Shown: positions 22,240 through 35,500 of the stretch, one piece after another
Layout of the letters: the number at the start of each line of letters is the position of its first letter
Numbering within the stretch: the stretch's first letter is position 1
Source: Bryoerythrophyllum caledonicum
Lineage: Eukaryota; Streptophyta; Bryopsida; Pottiales; Pottiaceae
Reading direction: 5' to 3'
Length of the DNA: 64,000 nt
Assembly (NCBI GenBank): GCA_963971425.1
Contig: OZ020516.1
Coordinates: 11,892,593 to 11,956,592, forward strand
Program-made: the position numbers and the translations under genes
The notes under the pieces: generated by a model
What the model saw: the letters and a program-made list of their open reading frames with translations, nothing else
Databases searched by the model: none
What the model was told of the DNA's origin: nothing

Positions 22240-23044
22240 TCATCATACTACTAAAAATCATAATCCGCGCAGTGAACCACGCAGCGATCAATCGTGCAGT
22301 CAACCGTGCAGTCAACTATAGGAACGGTGCAGTCAACCGCGGAGTTAATTGCGCAGCCAACTGCGCACTGAATCATGTTACATTTTTTTTGGTATAGTTT
22401 GTAATATAAAAACTACATTAAAATGGTTGGACTAATGCGTTGCAAAGCATTAGCTTGTGTTTTTGGCTGTGACAAATTTGCATTTGTGTGTTGCAATTTG
22501 TGCTCTTGATTACAAATTTGACGTTCAAAATATTTTTTGAGTTAAGTACTAAAAGATTGAATAATAAATTATGAGTTGTAAACTTGGAGTGAAAAAGTTG
22601 TGAAGTTGGAGTTGTGATCTTGGAGGTTGGCATACAAAGTTGGAGTTGCAAAATTGCATATTTGAGTTGTGGAGATTGAAATTACAAGTTTTGAAGTGAG
22701 ATTGCAAGTTTTGAGATTGTAATTGCAAGTTGAGTTTGTGGGTGTGTGAAATTTGCATTTGTGTGTTGCAATTTGTGCTTATCCAAAATAAATTTGAAAC
22801 TCTTGATTACAAATTTGACATTCGTAACATTTTTGAAATTCCATGTTAAAATGCAAAAAATCTAAAATCTATTTTTTTTTCTTCTATTCTATTATATTAT
22901 ATTATTCAAATTCATGCATAGGTTTAAAAGACATATTTATATTTTATGTAGATTGTCGTTACCTTTCTTTTTAATATTTTGTGATATAAAAACTACATTA
23001 CAATGGTTGAACTAATGCGTTGCAAAGCAAGCACCAACTGCTAG
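22240..23044 (+). mobile_element. Helitron-like unit, copy 2, longer, with an internal relic terminus
   Basis: It begins directly after the CTAG of copy 1 with TCATCATACTACTAAAA and repeats the same minisatellite. A damaged 3' end (GCGTTGCAAAGCATTAG) occurs at about 22435-22455. Sequence then continues to a second intact hairpin plus CTAG at 23041-23044. No coding capacity is seen. Confidence 0.5.
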
Positions 23045-24352
23045 TCTTTAACTAATAAAGCATCAAGAAATGAGTACACTTCAACCACTTTGATATCACC
23101 TTCAACAACATTACAAAACCCTAGGGTCAAAGCATATCCTCAAAATCATGATATTAAGGTGGATCACAAACATTCCAATTATAGTTCAAAATTAGTTTTC
23201 AATTATAACACATTTTAATAGAGGCATGTGATAGTGTAGTCTTCGGATCTTGAATCGATGGTAATAGTAGGTCACTTTATATATTTTTATTCTTCACAAG
23301 TAATGATAAAAATGATTATCCATGAAGAATACAATAATTTAATTAATTACTATTACACATTGAAATGTCCATAAATTATAAAACGTCAAGACATATTTTA
23401 TCTAAAATCCTTTTGTTACCACTAGGTCAAGACCCAAAGATTCCACTATCAAATGTCACTAATGCAAAGTTGTTGTAATAAAGAACCAGTTTTGAACGAC
23501 AGCACATTCAAAACTATCAATCAAACAAAAATCCAACTGTACCAAAGGCCTCATGATGTTGTACATAATCTACACAAATTGTAGATTTCAATAATTGTCC
23601 AGTGGCTAAGATGAAGTGGGCCTAGGTAGGAGTATTTGTGACCCACTTTAAATATCACAATTTTGAGGACATCTACAGTTCCATAATATCATAGGAGGTG
23701 ACAAAAAGAGGTTAAAATATATGAGGCAACTTCCATTACTCAAGGGTTTGGCACTCTAGTATTGAATAATCAATAGATTTTGGCAAAAAGAATACTTTCA
23801 ATATAAAAGAATATGTCTTTATACTCATCCGGTGAAGCCAATAAGGTCTTGCGCCGGGACATGGTATTGCACCGAGACAAGGTTTTGCTTTGTGACAGGG
23901 TATAGGGGGATTGCCCTTGCTCCTTCACTCCACAATGGGGATTTACATTTGTACTCTCATAAAATTACTTTTTTCACCAAGTCATTTTTTTAAAAATCAA
24001 CTTCCAAAAATTATAGCAAGATATTTTTAGAATTATTTTTTTCCAAATCTGACACTTAGATGTAATATTCAACGTAGACAATTGGCTAGTTCAACCCTTC
24101 AATACCGAAGGGACCAAAAAGTGGTCGATTAGACCGGTTTTTATAGAGCCAACGCCGATTGAACCGTTGGATTGATTTGCACTCCTCGGAGCGGCAATGC
24201 GCTTTGCTTTCCTCCATCTAACCCATCTTTCTAATCTTCAATCGGTTGGGGCATTAACGAACTACAATGATTTCTATGAAAATATTCAACAACGAAATGT
24301 ACCCTCCTTATAGATGTTGTTCAATTTGTTTCGCCACTGATCAATTAACTTC
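23045..24352. other. AT-rich non-coding stretch
   Basis: No gene, RNA or repeat boundary identified up to the inverted terminus at 24353. Confidence 0.4.
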
Positions 24353-24374
24353 AAACACGCAATTAAGCAATTAT

Positions 24375-24917
24375 GCACTCACCAAATAAAAGTGCACTTA
24401 GATACAATGGCGGCCATTGCCAACAAATTTGGAAAAAAAAAAAAGTTTTCAGAAATTAAAAAAAAAAAATTAAAAAAATTTGAGCTTCTTCAACAATACT
24501 ATGTACAGTACAATCATGATTGTTAATATTGGAAGCGATTTTTTGGCATTTTCAACTAATTTTTAGCGGTCCCTTAATAATACTAGATAAATGTGTATTT
24601 AATGTAGTTTCACAATATTTCAAAGATAGATTTGAAGGATTGTAGTATACAAATAGGCGTAATCACAAAAAAATATACTTTATGCAAGGGTTGGCAATTG
24701 ATTAAAATACATTCTACGTAGTACATATTGCATACAATGGTGGAAACTAAATATAGATGCTTCTACAAATGGACTTAGCACCAATAGTAAAAACACCTTT
24801 ACTCTATAGGATTAATGACATAACATCTTACATCACCCTTAGAATGTACTACTCTTACACATACACTATATAGCATTTACCATACACAACTAGTATACTC
24901 TCATAAAGGTACACTAC
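24375..24917. other. Subterminal AT-rich region of the 12.8 kb element
   Basis: Homopolymer A runs near 24430-24480 and otherwise AT-rich sequence. No gene. It lies between the left terminus and the 3' end of the transposase gene. Confidence 0.4.
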
Positions 24918-27900
24918 CTACTCCATAGAATTTAGGGCTCGTTGCAAACGGTCGTCGTCGATAGCTTCGGTTTGCATTGCAATATATTGTAGTATGTCAG
25001 CCTTAGACGATTGAAGAATGCGAATCTTGCTTTCAACCTGCACTCCCAATACATTGCGCTTTCTCCACCCACCAGCCCCGGATATGGTTCTTTTCGGTGT
25101 ATCTACCCATGAAAAAATGCATGCATCTTTCTCTACCCAACTATGGCTCTCCCCACATGGCTCCCAGAATGAATCCATGCAATTTGCATACCGCTGTGCA
25201 GATGACCCATGTCCATCAACAACCCCCCCTTGGATGATGGGCCAATACCAACAAACCTTTATCTTAAGTCTCCATTGGTTTTTTCCTTCCTCAATCACTT
25301 TTCCTACATAGTATGGTACACCGCCTTCTATTTCTGCTCGATCAACACTCAAGGCTACAAATTGTCCACAACGGATATCAGATTGTGGATTAAATGGTGG
25401 AAATGGGTCGTGATTACCTTCATACCTTGCTCCTTCTTCGGCTCGTTCCTCAACATAGTTGCGCTCTGTTTGTTGTGCCCTACGCAGTGCTTAATTTGAG
25501 GGTCTTCCTCTACGAGTACCAAAGTATCCTTGAGCCTCGGCATTTGGAAGCATCGCCACTACCTGCTCTATGACATTTATCTCGCGATTTTCTTCACTTG
25601 CACCATCTATTACATCCAAAGATGCACTCTCTGTTGGTCTGGTGTTGGAGAACTCTGAAGGCCAAAACGGTGAGGAACGATGCTCATTGCTACGGTCTTT
25701 GTGTGGAAATTCAGCTAAATAGATTTTCAATCGTTCAGCCTCTACTTTTGCCTCACGATTCTTGTCCTCATGCTGCAACCTTTGAATGCACCTTTGTTTA
25801 CGTACGATGAAGTCATCCAACACCTTCAACTCCCGTTCGTCCGTTGCAAATACTTCCATAAACGATGGTCGCTCATCCCTACTTGGCAACGACCTCAAAG
25901 TTTTTGCCCCTGCCTCCGGTTCCCATGGATCCTTGCAATAATGCTTGTGTTGTACTCGAACCTCACGAGGCCCTTCTTGATTGTCCATGTAGAATCGCAT
26001 GTGGTGCGGAAATGTTATGCCCACTAATGAATCCTGATCTGTCAGTAAGTGAGGAGTTATGAACAATTTCCAATCCCATACATTCTCTAGCAGCCCGGCG
26101 CTAACAAATGCCTCCATAGGAGATGTTCCTCGTTCTATAAGACTCATCATTTCCTTCAACGAGTCCACGTCCGACCTCTTCAACGTATTTGATATACAAC
26201 TGAAGCGTTGATCAATATCTTCGTGTGTATGGCCCACTATGAGAAAAGATAGTTCCACCTCCTGAAAAAACCCTAATCCCACCAATGTAGCACATAGTGC
26301 AAACATATAAATGTATTTGTTCTCCCGTGTGCAGTTGTCCGCTTGGATTCGTACTGTTGGTGGCAAAAAGTCGTCCCTCCGCAACACATGTCCTATCACG
26401 TACAACAATGTACTCACGACTTGGTTGCTATCATGTTTGTGGTGAGCCCCAAACCACACGTCGCAATATAAACCGATCCCATGTACAAGAGCTCCGCACA
26501 GGTGGATCTTCACAAACCGGTGTTCAATGTTCTTCACACTCTGACGCATCCTGGGTACCATGGTTGTGTTTTGGTCCATACCATCCACTATGATGCACAT
26601 GTACAACTCAGGGCTAATATAACACGACCTCTTGAATATCCAATAATGCCTACGTTCTTCCATCTGGTTGCGTAGATGCAACATAAACAACTCCTTTATC
26701 TTTATCCTTGCATCCGCATTGGTGGTTCCCTCCATGGCACATTTATACTCCCAACAATGATAGCACTGTGAGAATCTCAAGAATGGAGGTACCTGAATGT
26801 GGGGATACTTCATGCGCTACATCCTCCGAAACGAACTCATAGAAATGGTTTCTCCATTACAAATTCTTTTCACCTCCTCGTTCACGTATTTGAATATATC
26901 AAATTTGGCAGTATTCATAGGAAGGAGAATAAGAGGCACGACTTCGTTGTCACTCTTACGGCGAATATAGCGATGAGGTTGAGGACAACCAGCTTCATCG
27001 ACAAACAATTTAAAACAAGCCTCTGCCGCAGACATTCTAGTACTCTCTCTTATCGGATCTGAAAGGGTATTGCCGTGAATCGATGTCACTCTTCCATATA
27101 TTAGACAATCTTTCTTCAATTGCTTAAACCGCCTTTGTGAATATCCAACCCCAAGAGCGTAGCAAACATTGCAAACTTGTTTCCCATCTAACTTTGTTAC
27201 AAACTTGTCTTGACGAGTTCCTTCCGTCCTTGTGTAAAAAGAAACCAACATCTGTCTCATCCACGAACTTTGTACTGAAAACTCACTGGCCCATGCATTA
27301 TATCGCATGTCCAATAGATACCTTCCTGAAACGTCCCTCAAACAATTCCGTTTGCATTCTCCTTGTGCCATTGTAATTTGCACGCTTCTAAAGGATACCT
27401 TAGATGGTGCACCTTCTATCAATGATGGCTCCCCTGAATCTCTCCTTCTCCTATTTTGCATAGAATAGGGACGACGTGCTGGTCTAACATAAGCAAATCC
27501 ATCTATATGGGGCAAATCTTGGATATTTGAGGGAGTAGGTTGGGAAAACGGTGAATTTTCATCTATGGCATTAAAAGCCTGACTACTGCGTCGAGACCTC
27601 TCGGTTGATCCTGATGTGTTGATGAATTCGGGAAAATCAAATTCTGGGGCCATCATTCCTGTAGGCGATACTCGTGATCCAAGGTCACTAGGGGCACTGG
27701 GAATACCCGGTTCTACAGCCACTATACGTAGCAAAGACCGGTGCCAACGAATGATCAAGCCCACACACATGCCAAGTCGTTCTCCTACAATCTCTCCAGT
27801 CCAATGCAATGCATCATCTACCCTAGTGATACGCACCGCCACCTCAAACGGGAATAACTTCGATCCATTCAATTCCATGCCGCTTTTGAATGCATGCTCC

Positions 27901-28109
27901 CTGTTTGCTAAGCCCACCACATCCCCTCTTTCAGAAAGCAATTCTACTGTCCTTCCCAATTCAGATGCCATGACCTCAAGAGATCTTTGTTGAATTTTCC
28001 TTGCACGTGCCGCTCGTACTAATTGGGCCCCTACTAAGATATTGGAAACCATATTATCCCTTTGGATGTGTGGCCGTATCGAAGGAGTCTGAATTGTACG
28101 GCTCTCCAT
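24918..28109 (-). pseudogene. DUF7869-like putative transposase, split by two in-frame stops
   Basis: One continuous minus-strand frame runs from an ATG at 28109 (MESRTIQTP) to 24918, about 1064 codons. It is interrupted only by TAG (26819-26817) and TAA (25493-25491). Order of parts: a variable N-terminus; a Cys-containing module (CKRNCLRD, later GKQVCNVCYALGVGYSQRRF) like the N-terminal part of DUF7869 proteins; a CYHCWEYKC knuckle; an RNase H-like catalytic region with VDGMDQ, QADNCTRENK and GHTHEDID; a charged helical segment; and a C-terminal beta-rich domain (CGQFVAL to SWVDT) that may be BAH-like. The three acidic motifs are spaced like a DDE triad (Asp to Glu about 39 residues in the last pair). 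The family name is from memory; a transposase role is inferred. Confidence 0.6.
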
Positions 28110-30828
28110 TATCACTATTGAAAATAAAAAACATTTTGGTTGCACATTAGTCAAAAAATTGTACTAATTGTTATCCTCTAAAGCAGCATGCATCTGATAG
28201 AAGATATGTTTCTGATCGCATATTTAATGTTCATAATTTGATGATGATATTGAATCTTTCGATAAAACTTCTTTGAAATGAAAAATTTAACATTTGTAGA
28301 GCGTCAACTCCTTGCAAAGTGTCTTTCAATATGCTACACCTCTTCTCCATCCCTAAACATTGGTGTACAAGGAACTAATATCATTCTTGACATAATGGTA
28401 ATGAACCTTGACCCTATGTAATGCAAACTTTTGTAACCAAGTAAACTGAAATTCTAGTAATCGACTTAATCTAGGGAAAAAATGAACCAATGTTGTATAC
28501 TATAAAAACTATAAATTTTGAATCCGTGCGGTCAAATTTCAGGAAACTTTGTGAGTATGTTACTTAACCCCTAAAAGCCCGTGACAATTTCACACCAAAA
28601 ACACTTCATGATTGTTGATTCTAGTGCAATGGGTAAGGAAGGAAATAAAAACTTATATTTATCCTTTTGACCGTAGGATCTCCATCAAGACTTACTAAGT
28701 AACATACTCATAGAAATTCATACACTTTCACCACACGGATTGAAAGAATCTATTGTTTGAAGTCAAGATTTTGTGTGCAAAGTGTGGAAGTTCAAAAATT
28801 ATCAATTGACAATTTATTCTTCAGAGTGTTTGATATGTTTTAGAATGATAATCCAAACAGTCAAATGAAGGTTTACGCCACATACTCTTCTTGAAAAAAT
28901 AAATAGTGAAAAAAAAAGATCTCTAGGTTTTATGTAGAAAATAATAAGTTTTTTCCCCCGCTTGCCCGAAATGTGTAAAAATGTTTGACTTCAATTAAAA
29001 AAATAAAATTACACTACAGACAAAATAATTTCTTTGCATCTTCAAAGAGGGTAATATTATCTACTTGTATGGAAAATCTCAATGTCAATAGAGACTTGTA
29101 GCAAAATTTGGAAGCTCCCCGGAGTGCCCATTTCTAACTTTGAGTGGTACTAACTTTCACACCATGAATCCAAAAATGAAATTAAAAATATCTACATGGA
29201 GCTCTTATCAGGGAAAATATAGTGAATCCAAGACATACCAAGACAACAAGTCATACAAAAGCTCCAAGTCAAAGATCCAAGTTAACCCCTAAAGGTGAGT
29301 GGCCTCAAAACAACCAAAAACCCTAAAAACTACCCTCTTTTTATGCAAGATGTTAATTATCAATTTTTGACAATTTTTGAAGTGTGTAACCGTAAGATCT
29401 AGTACCTAACTTGTACATGTACATGCATACCGAATCTTAGATTCAAATTCCTCACCATTTGTGAGATCGTAATGTTCAAAGTTGAAAAAAAAGATTTTTT
29501 CCTTGTTGTAGAATGGAAAACTAATGTTCTGGGGGCCAAAAAAAACCATTTTTGAAAGGGAATTTGACATGAGGCTCTTCAAATTCTTGTTCCTATGTGA
29601 GTAAGGAATATGTCCATATAATTTTTACCCTCATAGGACCTAAAAAACCTAAAGAAATGCTTAATTTTTCACAAGGAGGTATGCTGAAATACAAATACAA
29701 ATGTCCATTTCAACAATTGAAAAGGCATGTAAAAATTATTGGATTGAAAATCCAAACGGTGAGATCATGCTTTACTATCTCTTTTACATGTAAAAAAAAC
29801 AAAATTCGAAAAAAAAGTAAAATCTCAATTTTAGGAGAATTTTTTAAGTTACTGCGGTCTAATTGATTTTGGGCAGATTTTGAGCATATACCGCAGTTTT
29901 GGGCAGAGATCAACAGTGTTTTCAAACTCTGACCGTGTATATCTCCTAAAGTATGAGGAATTTTGAAGCATGAATGGTGTCATTGGAAAGGTATGGGAAA
30001 ACTCTACAACCTGAAAAAAGTTGTAACTTCATACGATCTAAATTTAGTAACTGAAAGCCCGACCAGAGTCACATCGACCACAGATCTAACAAGATGCAAA
30101 CATTAATACAAATTGCCCCTTTCAAACACCTATTGATACAGTACTGAACATGTACAATTATGTAATCAGGCTTCGTACAGTTTTGAAGATAAGATGTACT
30201 TCACTTGCACATATACTAATTGCTGTACACATCACTTGCGAAGACCTCAGCCATATGCATCTCTTTTCCGAGTAGCAAACCTCTTCACCAAAATCCATAA
30301 CATAAGCTATCACTTGTACCTAAGTCCACAATGTGACCGATCTAACAAGATGCAAACATTGATACAAATTGAGACAGCCATTGGAACAAATGAAGGAAGA
30401 GAGAGAAGCAAAAAAATTCAGTATCCATTCCTTGATGAACCAAACCTAAACTACAAAAAGAGTACAAAATACTCAACCTAATTTGGCAACAACAACAAGT
30501 GATAAGAAAGATGGTGAGCATCAAACTTGATATCTGAGGTAGCCCGAAGTATCTCGCATGAACTCTGACTGCAGATACACAGTAGCCCACAAAACTAACC
30601 CTAGCAACCATACAGAAAACCCCACCAACCTAACTCGCAGCCCCAAACCCTAGCTGCCACATCCTCCAACCCTAGCCGCCGACCCTAATAATAGGTCTAA
30701 CCCTAGCGGCGGCACTCTCATATATCGCGAATAGAGGTGTGCGCGCGCATACCTGTCCTACAAGCTTGATCTGAATCACCTCCGACACGGGTACACTCCC
30801 GCATCTTGTTCACCGCAGGCCTTCAACG
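28110..30828. other. Intergenic core of the 12.8 kb element with diverged repeats
   Basis: Bases about 28320-28480 are matched in inverted orientation by about 32000-32180. Bases about 28610-29000 are matched in direct orientation by about 31815-32370. A ~35 bp block (AACAAGATGCAAACATT) repeats near 30085 and 30342. No gene is supported. Confidence 0.4.
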
Positions 30829-31168
30829 CCTTCACGTCGGCGCGCCTTTACAGGCTCGACGAGGCGTTCCTTCACGGGGACGCTCCTTCACAGCGTTCAC
30901 GGAGCCCGTCGGCACGCCCTCATCATATTCACGTCGGAGGAGCCCGCTGCGCGCTGCTGCAGGCTCGCGATCTCCACCGCGTGCTACTGCGACTCGCCTC
31001 CTGCGAGTCGCTACGCCGCTGCTGAGGCTCGCGATCTCCGCCGCGCGCTGCTGCAGGCTCGCGATCTCCTCCGCATGCTCCCTGTTCGCGATCTCCTCCG
31101 CGCGTTGCTACAGGCTTACGATATCCGCCGCGTTCGGCATCTTGGCGAAGAGCGGGTTGTCCATCACC
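30829..31168 (-). pseudogene. Repetitive Ala/Glu-rich short ORF, one in-frame TAG
   Basis: The minus-strand frame starts MDNPLFAKMPNAADIVSL near 31168, just after a run of about 15-16 Gs. It then repeats a helical unit of the form AEEIASLQQRA, and ends near 30829. The TAG at 31110-31108 stands where the sister repeat unit has CAG (Gln). The coding strand is very GC-rich. I cannot name the protein. It may be a captured host gene fragment or a nested insertion. Confidence 0.35.
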
Positions 31169-31520
31169 CCCCCCCCCCCCCGCGGCTTTCTCCACAGAAG
31201 CCAACACCTGCGAAACCATCTCTCACAAGTACACTCCTCGCACGTACACATCTCTCGCCAACAGTAGCGTCGCTCGCCAGAAACCCCCCCTTCGACGCCC
31301 CCACCCACCTCTCTTTCAGCCCCTCTCTTGTCGCAGCCCCTCTCTCCTTTCTCCTCCCCCAAACTGTATTGAGTGAAATCCTAGCCTCCCTCACGATAAC
31401 CTAACCTCACGAAAGACTGCGCCTCACAAATAACGGCAGGGGTGTGCGCACACACACTCCTTGGAGGACTTGCCCATACCCTGCCCGATAACCTAGAATG
31501 ATACCCTAGGTGATGTCCAA

Positions 31521-31715
31521 GACTGTTACCCGGATTTAAACCCTATATTGATATCCTAAGACTGTTACCCGGATTTAAACCCTATATTGATATTCTAAGA
31601 CTGTTACCCGGATTTAAACCCTATATTGATACCCTAAGACTGTTACCCGGATTTAAACCCTAGATTGATACCCTAAGACTATTACCCGGATTTAAACCCT
31701 AGATTGATATCCTAA
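31521..31715. repeat. 39 bp minisatellite, five units
   Basis: Units start at 31521, 31560, 31599, 31638 and 31677, an exact 39 bp period. Each reads GACTGTTACCCGGATTTAAA followed by CCCTA(T/G)ATTGATA(T/C)CCTAA with one or two changes. Confidence 0.9.
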
Positions 31716-32577
31716 GTATGCAGTGCTCATACCCTGGTGGTGATACCCTGGTAACCCTAAACCCAAAGTAACTTATCCCATAAAACATGTTACAATTTCT
31801 CAAGACAAAGTAGTTTAATTGCTTATTTTAATCCAATGAGTAAGGAAGAATTTGTTTTTTAAAATTTCTAGTTTTAATCGTAGGATCTCAATTATGACTT
31901 ATTAAAGAGGATACTCACAAAATTTCACAAGTTTTGGCAGCACGGATTGAAAGATTATAGTGTTTGAAGTAGAGAAAATGGCTCATTTTCTTCACTGCAT
32001 ATACTGGATCAGCAGAATTTCACATCACTTGGTGTTCAATTTTTCGCTTTAAAAGGTCTCAATTAATTACCATGATGTTAAGCATGATGTTAATTCCTTG
32101 TACACCAATTTCTAGACGTAGCAGAGGAGTGTAGCATGTTCTAAAAAATTGTGCAATGAGTGGATGTTCAATAATTCACAATTCACGTTATATTTTTTTG
32201 TGACCTTTATATTGTATTAAATGAGAATCCAAATGGTCAATAAGAAGGTTTACATCACATAATGCCGTAGGAAAAATCAAAAGTGAATCATATAAAGATC
32301 TCAAAGTTTTATGTGGAAAGGTAGAAGATCTTTTGGTACCGTGGCCGAAAATGTGTAACAATGTGTGAAAATCATTTACTTGGATTAATATGTTATTTCA
32401 CCAAAGAACTAACAACATGCTTAACACGATGGAATTGGATTTACATTTTGTGTAGTGCAAAAGTTTTTAGAGGTGGACTAGGGGTGTAGGATATTCAATA
32501 AAATTGTGCAATAAGTGGAGGTTCAGAAATTTTTATTCCATACTAATAGTGACTATCGTTTTGTAATGATGTACAGG

Positions 32578-35500
32578 TTTTTTGAGCGTAGCGTTATGGC
32601 ACCACCACAAATTGACAGAATTTGGGAGAGCCACGGCTGGTGGATTGCGGAAGTGGATGAGTCGAGCGCCTGCTTGTGGGTGACGGATTATCCCTTTGAG
32701 CTGGGGAAGCGTACATCAACGTTGGGGAAGAGTTTTGGCAAAATCCAGACAATCACTCTTTGACGTGATGATATGGTTTACGTAACTTGCGCAGTGGGTC
32801 CAGGTCAATCGGAGGTGAAGACTTCTCTTTCGAAGAAGTTGCTTCTTGCACCTGTCCCTTTGAATCTTCTTCAAAATCTAGGTCAAGTGAAATTCTGAAA
32901 TCATTGCAAACGTTTTGGTTGAACACCTCTCTTGCGGTACGTACTACTAGACACAGTAACGTCTTAGCTTGTTTAGCGTTATCACCGGAGATGGTGCTAA
33001 AGGCTAAGAAGATTATGGAGGAACATATTAGGTATGAGGCATTACGGGAGAGGGACCCATCACGTGCGAGAGCTCAAGCCCCACCGGCGGAACTTGAAGA
33101 AACAAAAGTTTATCGAATTCTTGCTGAGCCGTTGCAATTAGATTGGCGACCAATGGAGGGGGAGTGTGGAAGTGGAGGCCAACATCCCACCACGACTTCT
33201 GAGGTACAAACATTACCCAATCCCCTATTATCTCGTAGACGTCCTACGAAGAGGCCACGGCGTGTTGAGGGTGATGTAGCTTCTGGTTCAAGAGAAGGCC
33301 CATCAAGATTGGATCCAAGCGGGAGGAGGTTGATTGGGAGAAGTGTAAGATCAGGTGGGAGGGTTCCTAGGTCGGGGCTCAGGACGTCTGATGGTTATCG
33401 TAGGGCCTCAGCATCTAAACCGAGAGATTTAGCTCATTTGTTAGCGATGGCGCCAGAGGAAGAAACATTTCACAACCTATCAAACAATGTACCAGAGGAT
33501 TTTGAAGACATTGCGGAGATACCACAGGATGTTCCAACTTCAATGTATTTAAAAGCACCAGTGCCTACAGCAGAGGAGATTGCAAAATGATCAATGTGGG
33601 GGAATTTTGTGTTTAAGGCACATATTGACCGCATTGTCTCTATGGAGAATCCGGAAACAAACCACCGGATTTTATCACAGAAGACGGTTAGAGAAGTATT
33701 TAACCGCTTAAGAGACCCAGAATACACGAGTCGGGTGAGTAGATTGGTACTTCGACCGATCAGATATATCGTACATACTACCGCCCATGATGGTGTCGTT
33801 GAAAAGGAGGAGTTGCCATTTCCGCTGGTAGGAACCGCACGAGAGTTTGAGCGCATGTTCATTGCACACGGGAGTTTTCTATACAAGGTGCCATGGGATC
33901 CCAATATCCTTGGCTTCAAGATCATATCATTTGGGAACCGGTGGATGGGCAACACATAGTAGTAGTTTGTAAGTTTGCACAACAATAGTGGAGAGATGGT
34001 ACTATGCCTTTAAATGAGTACCTAGACACGTTTGAGCGGCGGGAAGCCTCTTTTGTGGTGTATGATGATCGTCGCTTTTACATTGAGAAGTCTGCGCGGA
34101 TCAACGTGGCGGAGTTCCAGAAACAATCATATTCTACCATGGAGGAGGATTTGAGGAAGCTCCATCAGATTTGGCATCTATATGAGAGGCCTGATAGCAA
34201 AATACGGGCGGATGATGCACGCAGGGTTGTTGCTTTAGTGAGGCGGCAAGTGTAGTGCATAAATTGCCCAAGGGGGATGGAGTTGTCACGGTGAAGAGGT
34301 TGGCCAAAAACATGGAGGATCTGACCAATCATGCATGGAATCCGAGCAATGATTGCTTCGAAGCAATCATTGAAGTATGCTAGGACTACGAAGACGGCAT
34401 TCTCTTTTACAGCAAGGAGGAAGATGACAAGTGGAAGGACATGGCGAGGAAGAAAGAGCTGGATCCAAATGTGGACGTACGACCAACAAGAAAGGAGATG
34501 ACCCTGAATTGGTTGAGGCCGTTAGGTAGGGTTCCGAATCCATATTATATTCGGTTGGCAAAGTCTGCTACAGCGAAGCCGATGAAGGACGATGGAGTAA
34601 GACCTCGTCAATCGTATCACTTCGACGGTATAAAAGACAAGAATCCACATCCTCGTACGATTGCCGCTGTGGTTGACTGATATCAAAGACGAGAAGCTGT
34701 GATGAATTCCATCCGTTGGTTGATGGTGGAGAACAAGGAAAGTACACGTAATTCCATAGAGGAGTTCTTTCATATCCATGTAGGGAAGTATTTTCCGAGG
34801 AGTAACGCACAACTAGATACCTTTGGAAAGCTTTTGAATGCTTGCACAAAAAAAGCTTGGACTGCTCCTGTGCGGAGGAAGGTGTCTAAATTGGAAGACA
34901 TGGGCTACCTCATCCCCCCTTCTATCAGGTTTCATTATGGTGACATTGCAGCAAGGGGGCGTGGATATATTGGACTGTCCGTGGATGTGGGAGGACTGGC
35001 TACTGCTAATTGGAAATGGCAGATGGAAGTCAAGAGGCCAGGCCAGAACGATACAGAGAATATTCTTCTACTTCGGTGTAGAAGAGGATTATTCCGTACC
35101 GACTACATAGAGCTCGGGAAACCATGTTTGTGGGTGATTGATTATCGACGTGGCAGTGGGAGGCATGGAGATGGTCATTGGGGAGACGCCCAGTTATCCG
35201 CAGCTTTTGCACAATTGACATTATGGATGGCAAATATTGAATGATGGAACGTCATCTTCTTGTTACCAGCGGTTTTGTATGCGAACGAGGAGTTTTTCAC
35301 AAAGGTGAAGCTTCTAGAAGGATGTACAATGCAACCTGGATGTTGGGCATTTGATCCGAACTCGGTTAATCCCTATGCTCTCGATTTCACAGAGAATGGG
35401 CGTTTGGAGCAAGTAATACAACCAATTGGCGATGTTGCGATTTGTATGCAGCACCCTGTGGATACATCTCCTGGCGCAAACTATGTTTCTGCAGACCTTC

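Noticed and set aside
4536..28109. Reassignment of TAG/TAA to glutamine in the nuclear code
   Set aside because: The NSUN2-type, NF-YB and membrane-protein genes end in TAG, and the kinase and bL36 genes in TAA, at the expected C-termini. The interrupting stops are confined to repeat-associated genes.
31521..31715. Interstitial telomere array
   Set aside because: The TTTAAACCCTA stretch occurs once per 39 bp unit and is not the tandem TTTAGGG heptamer.
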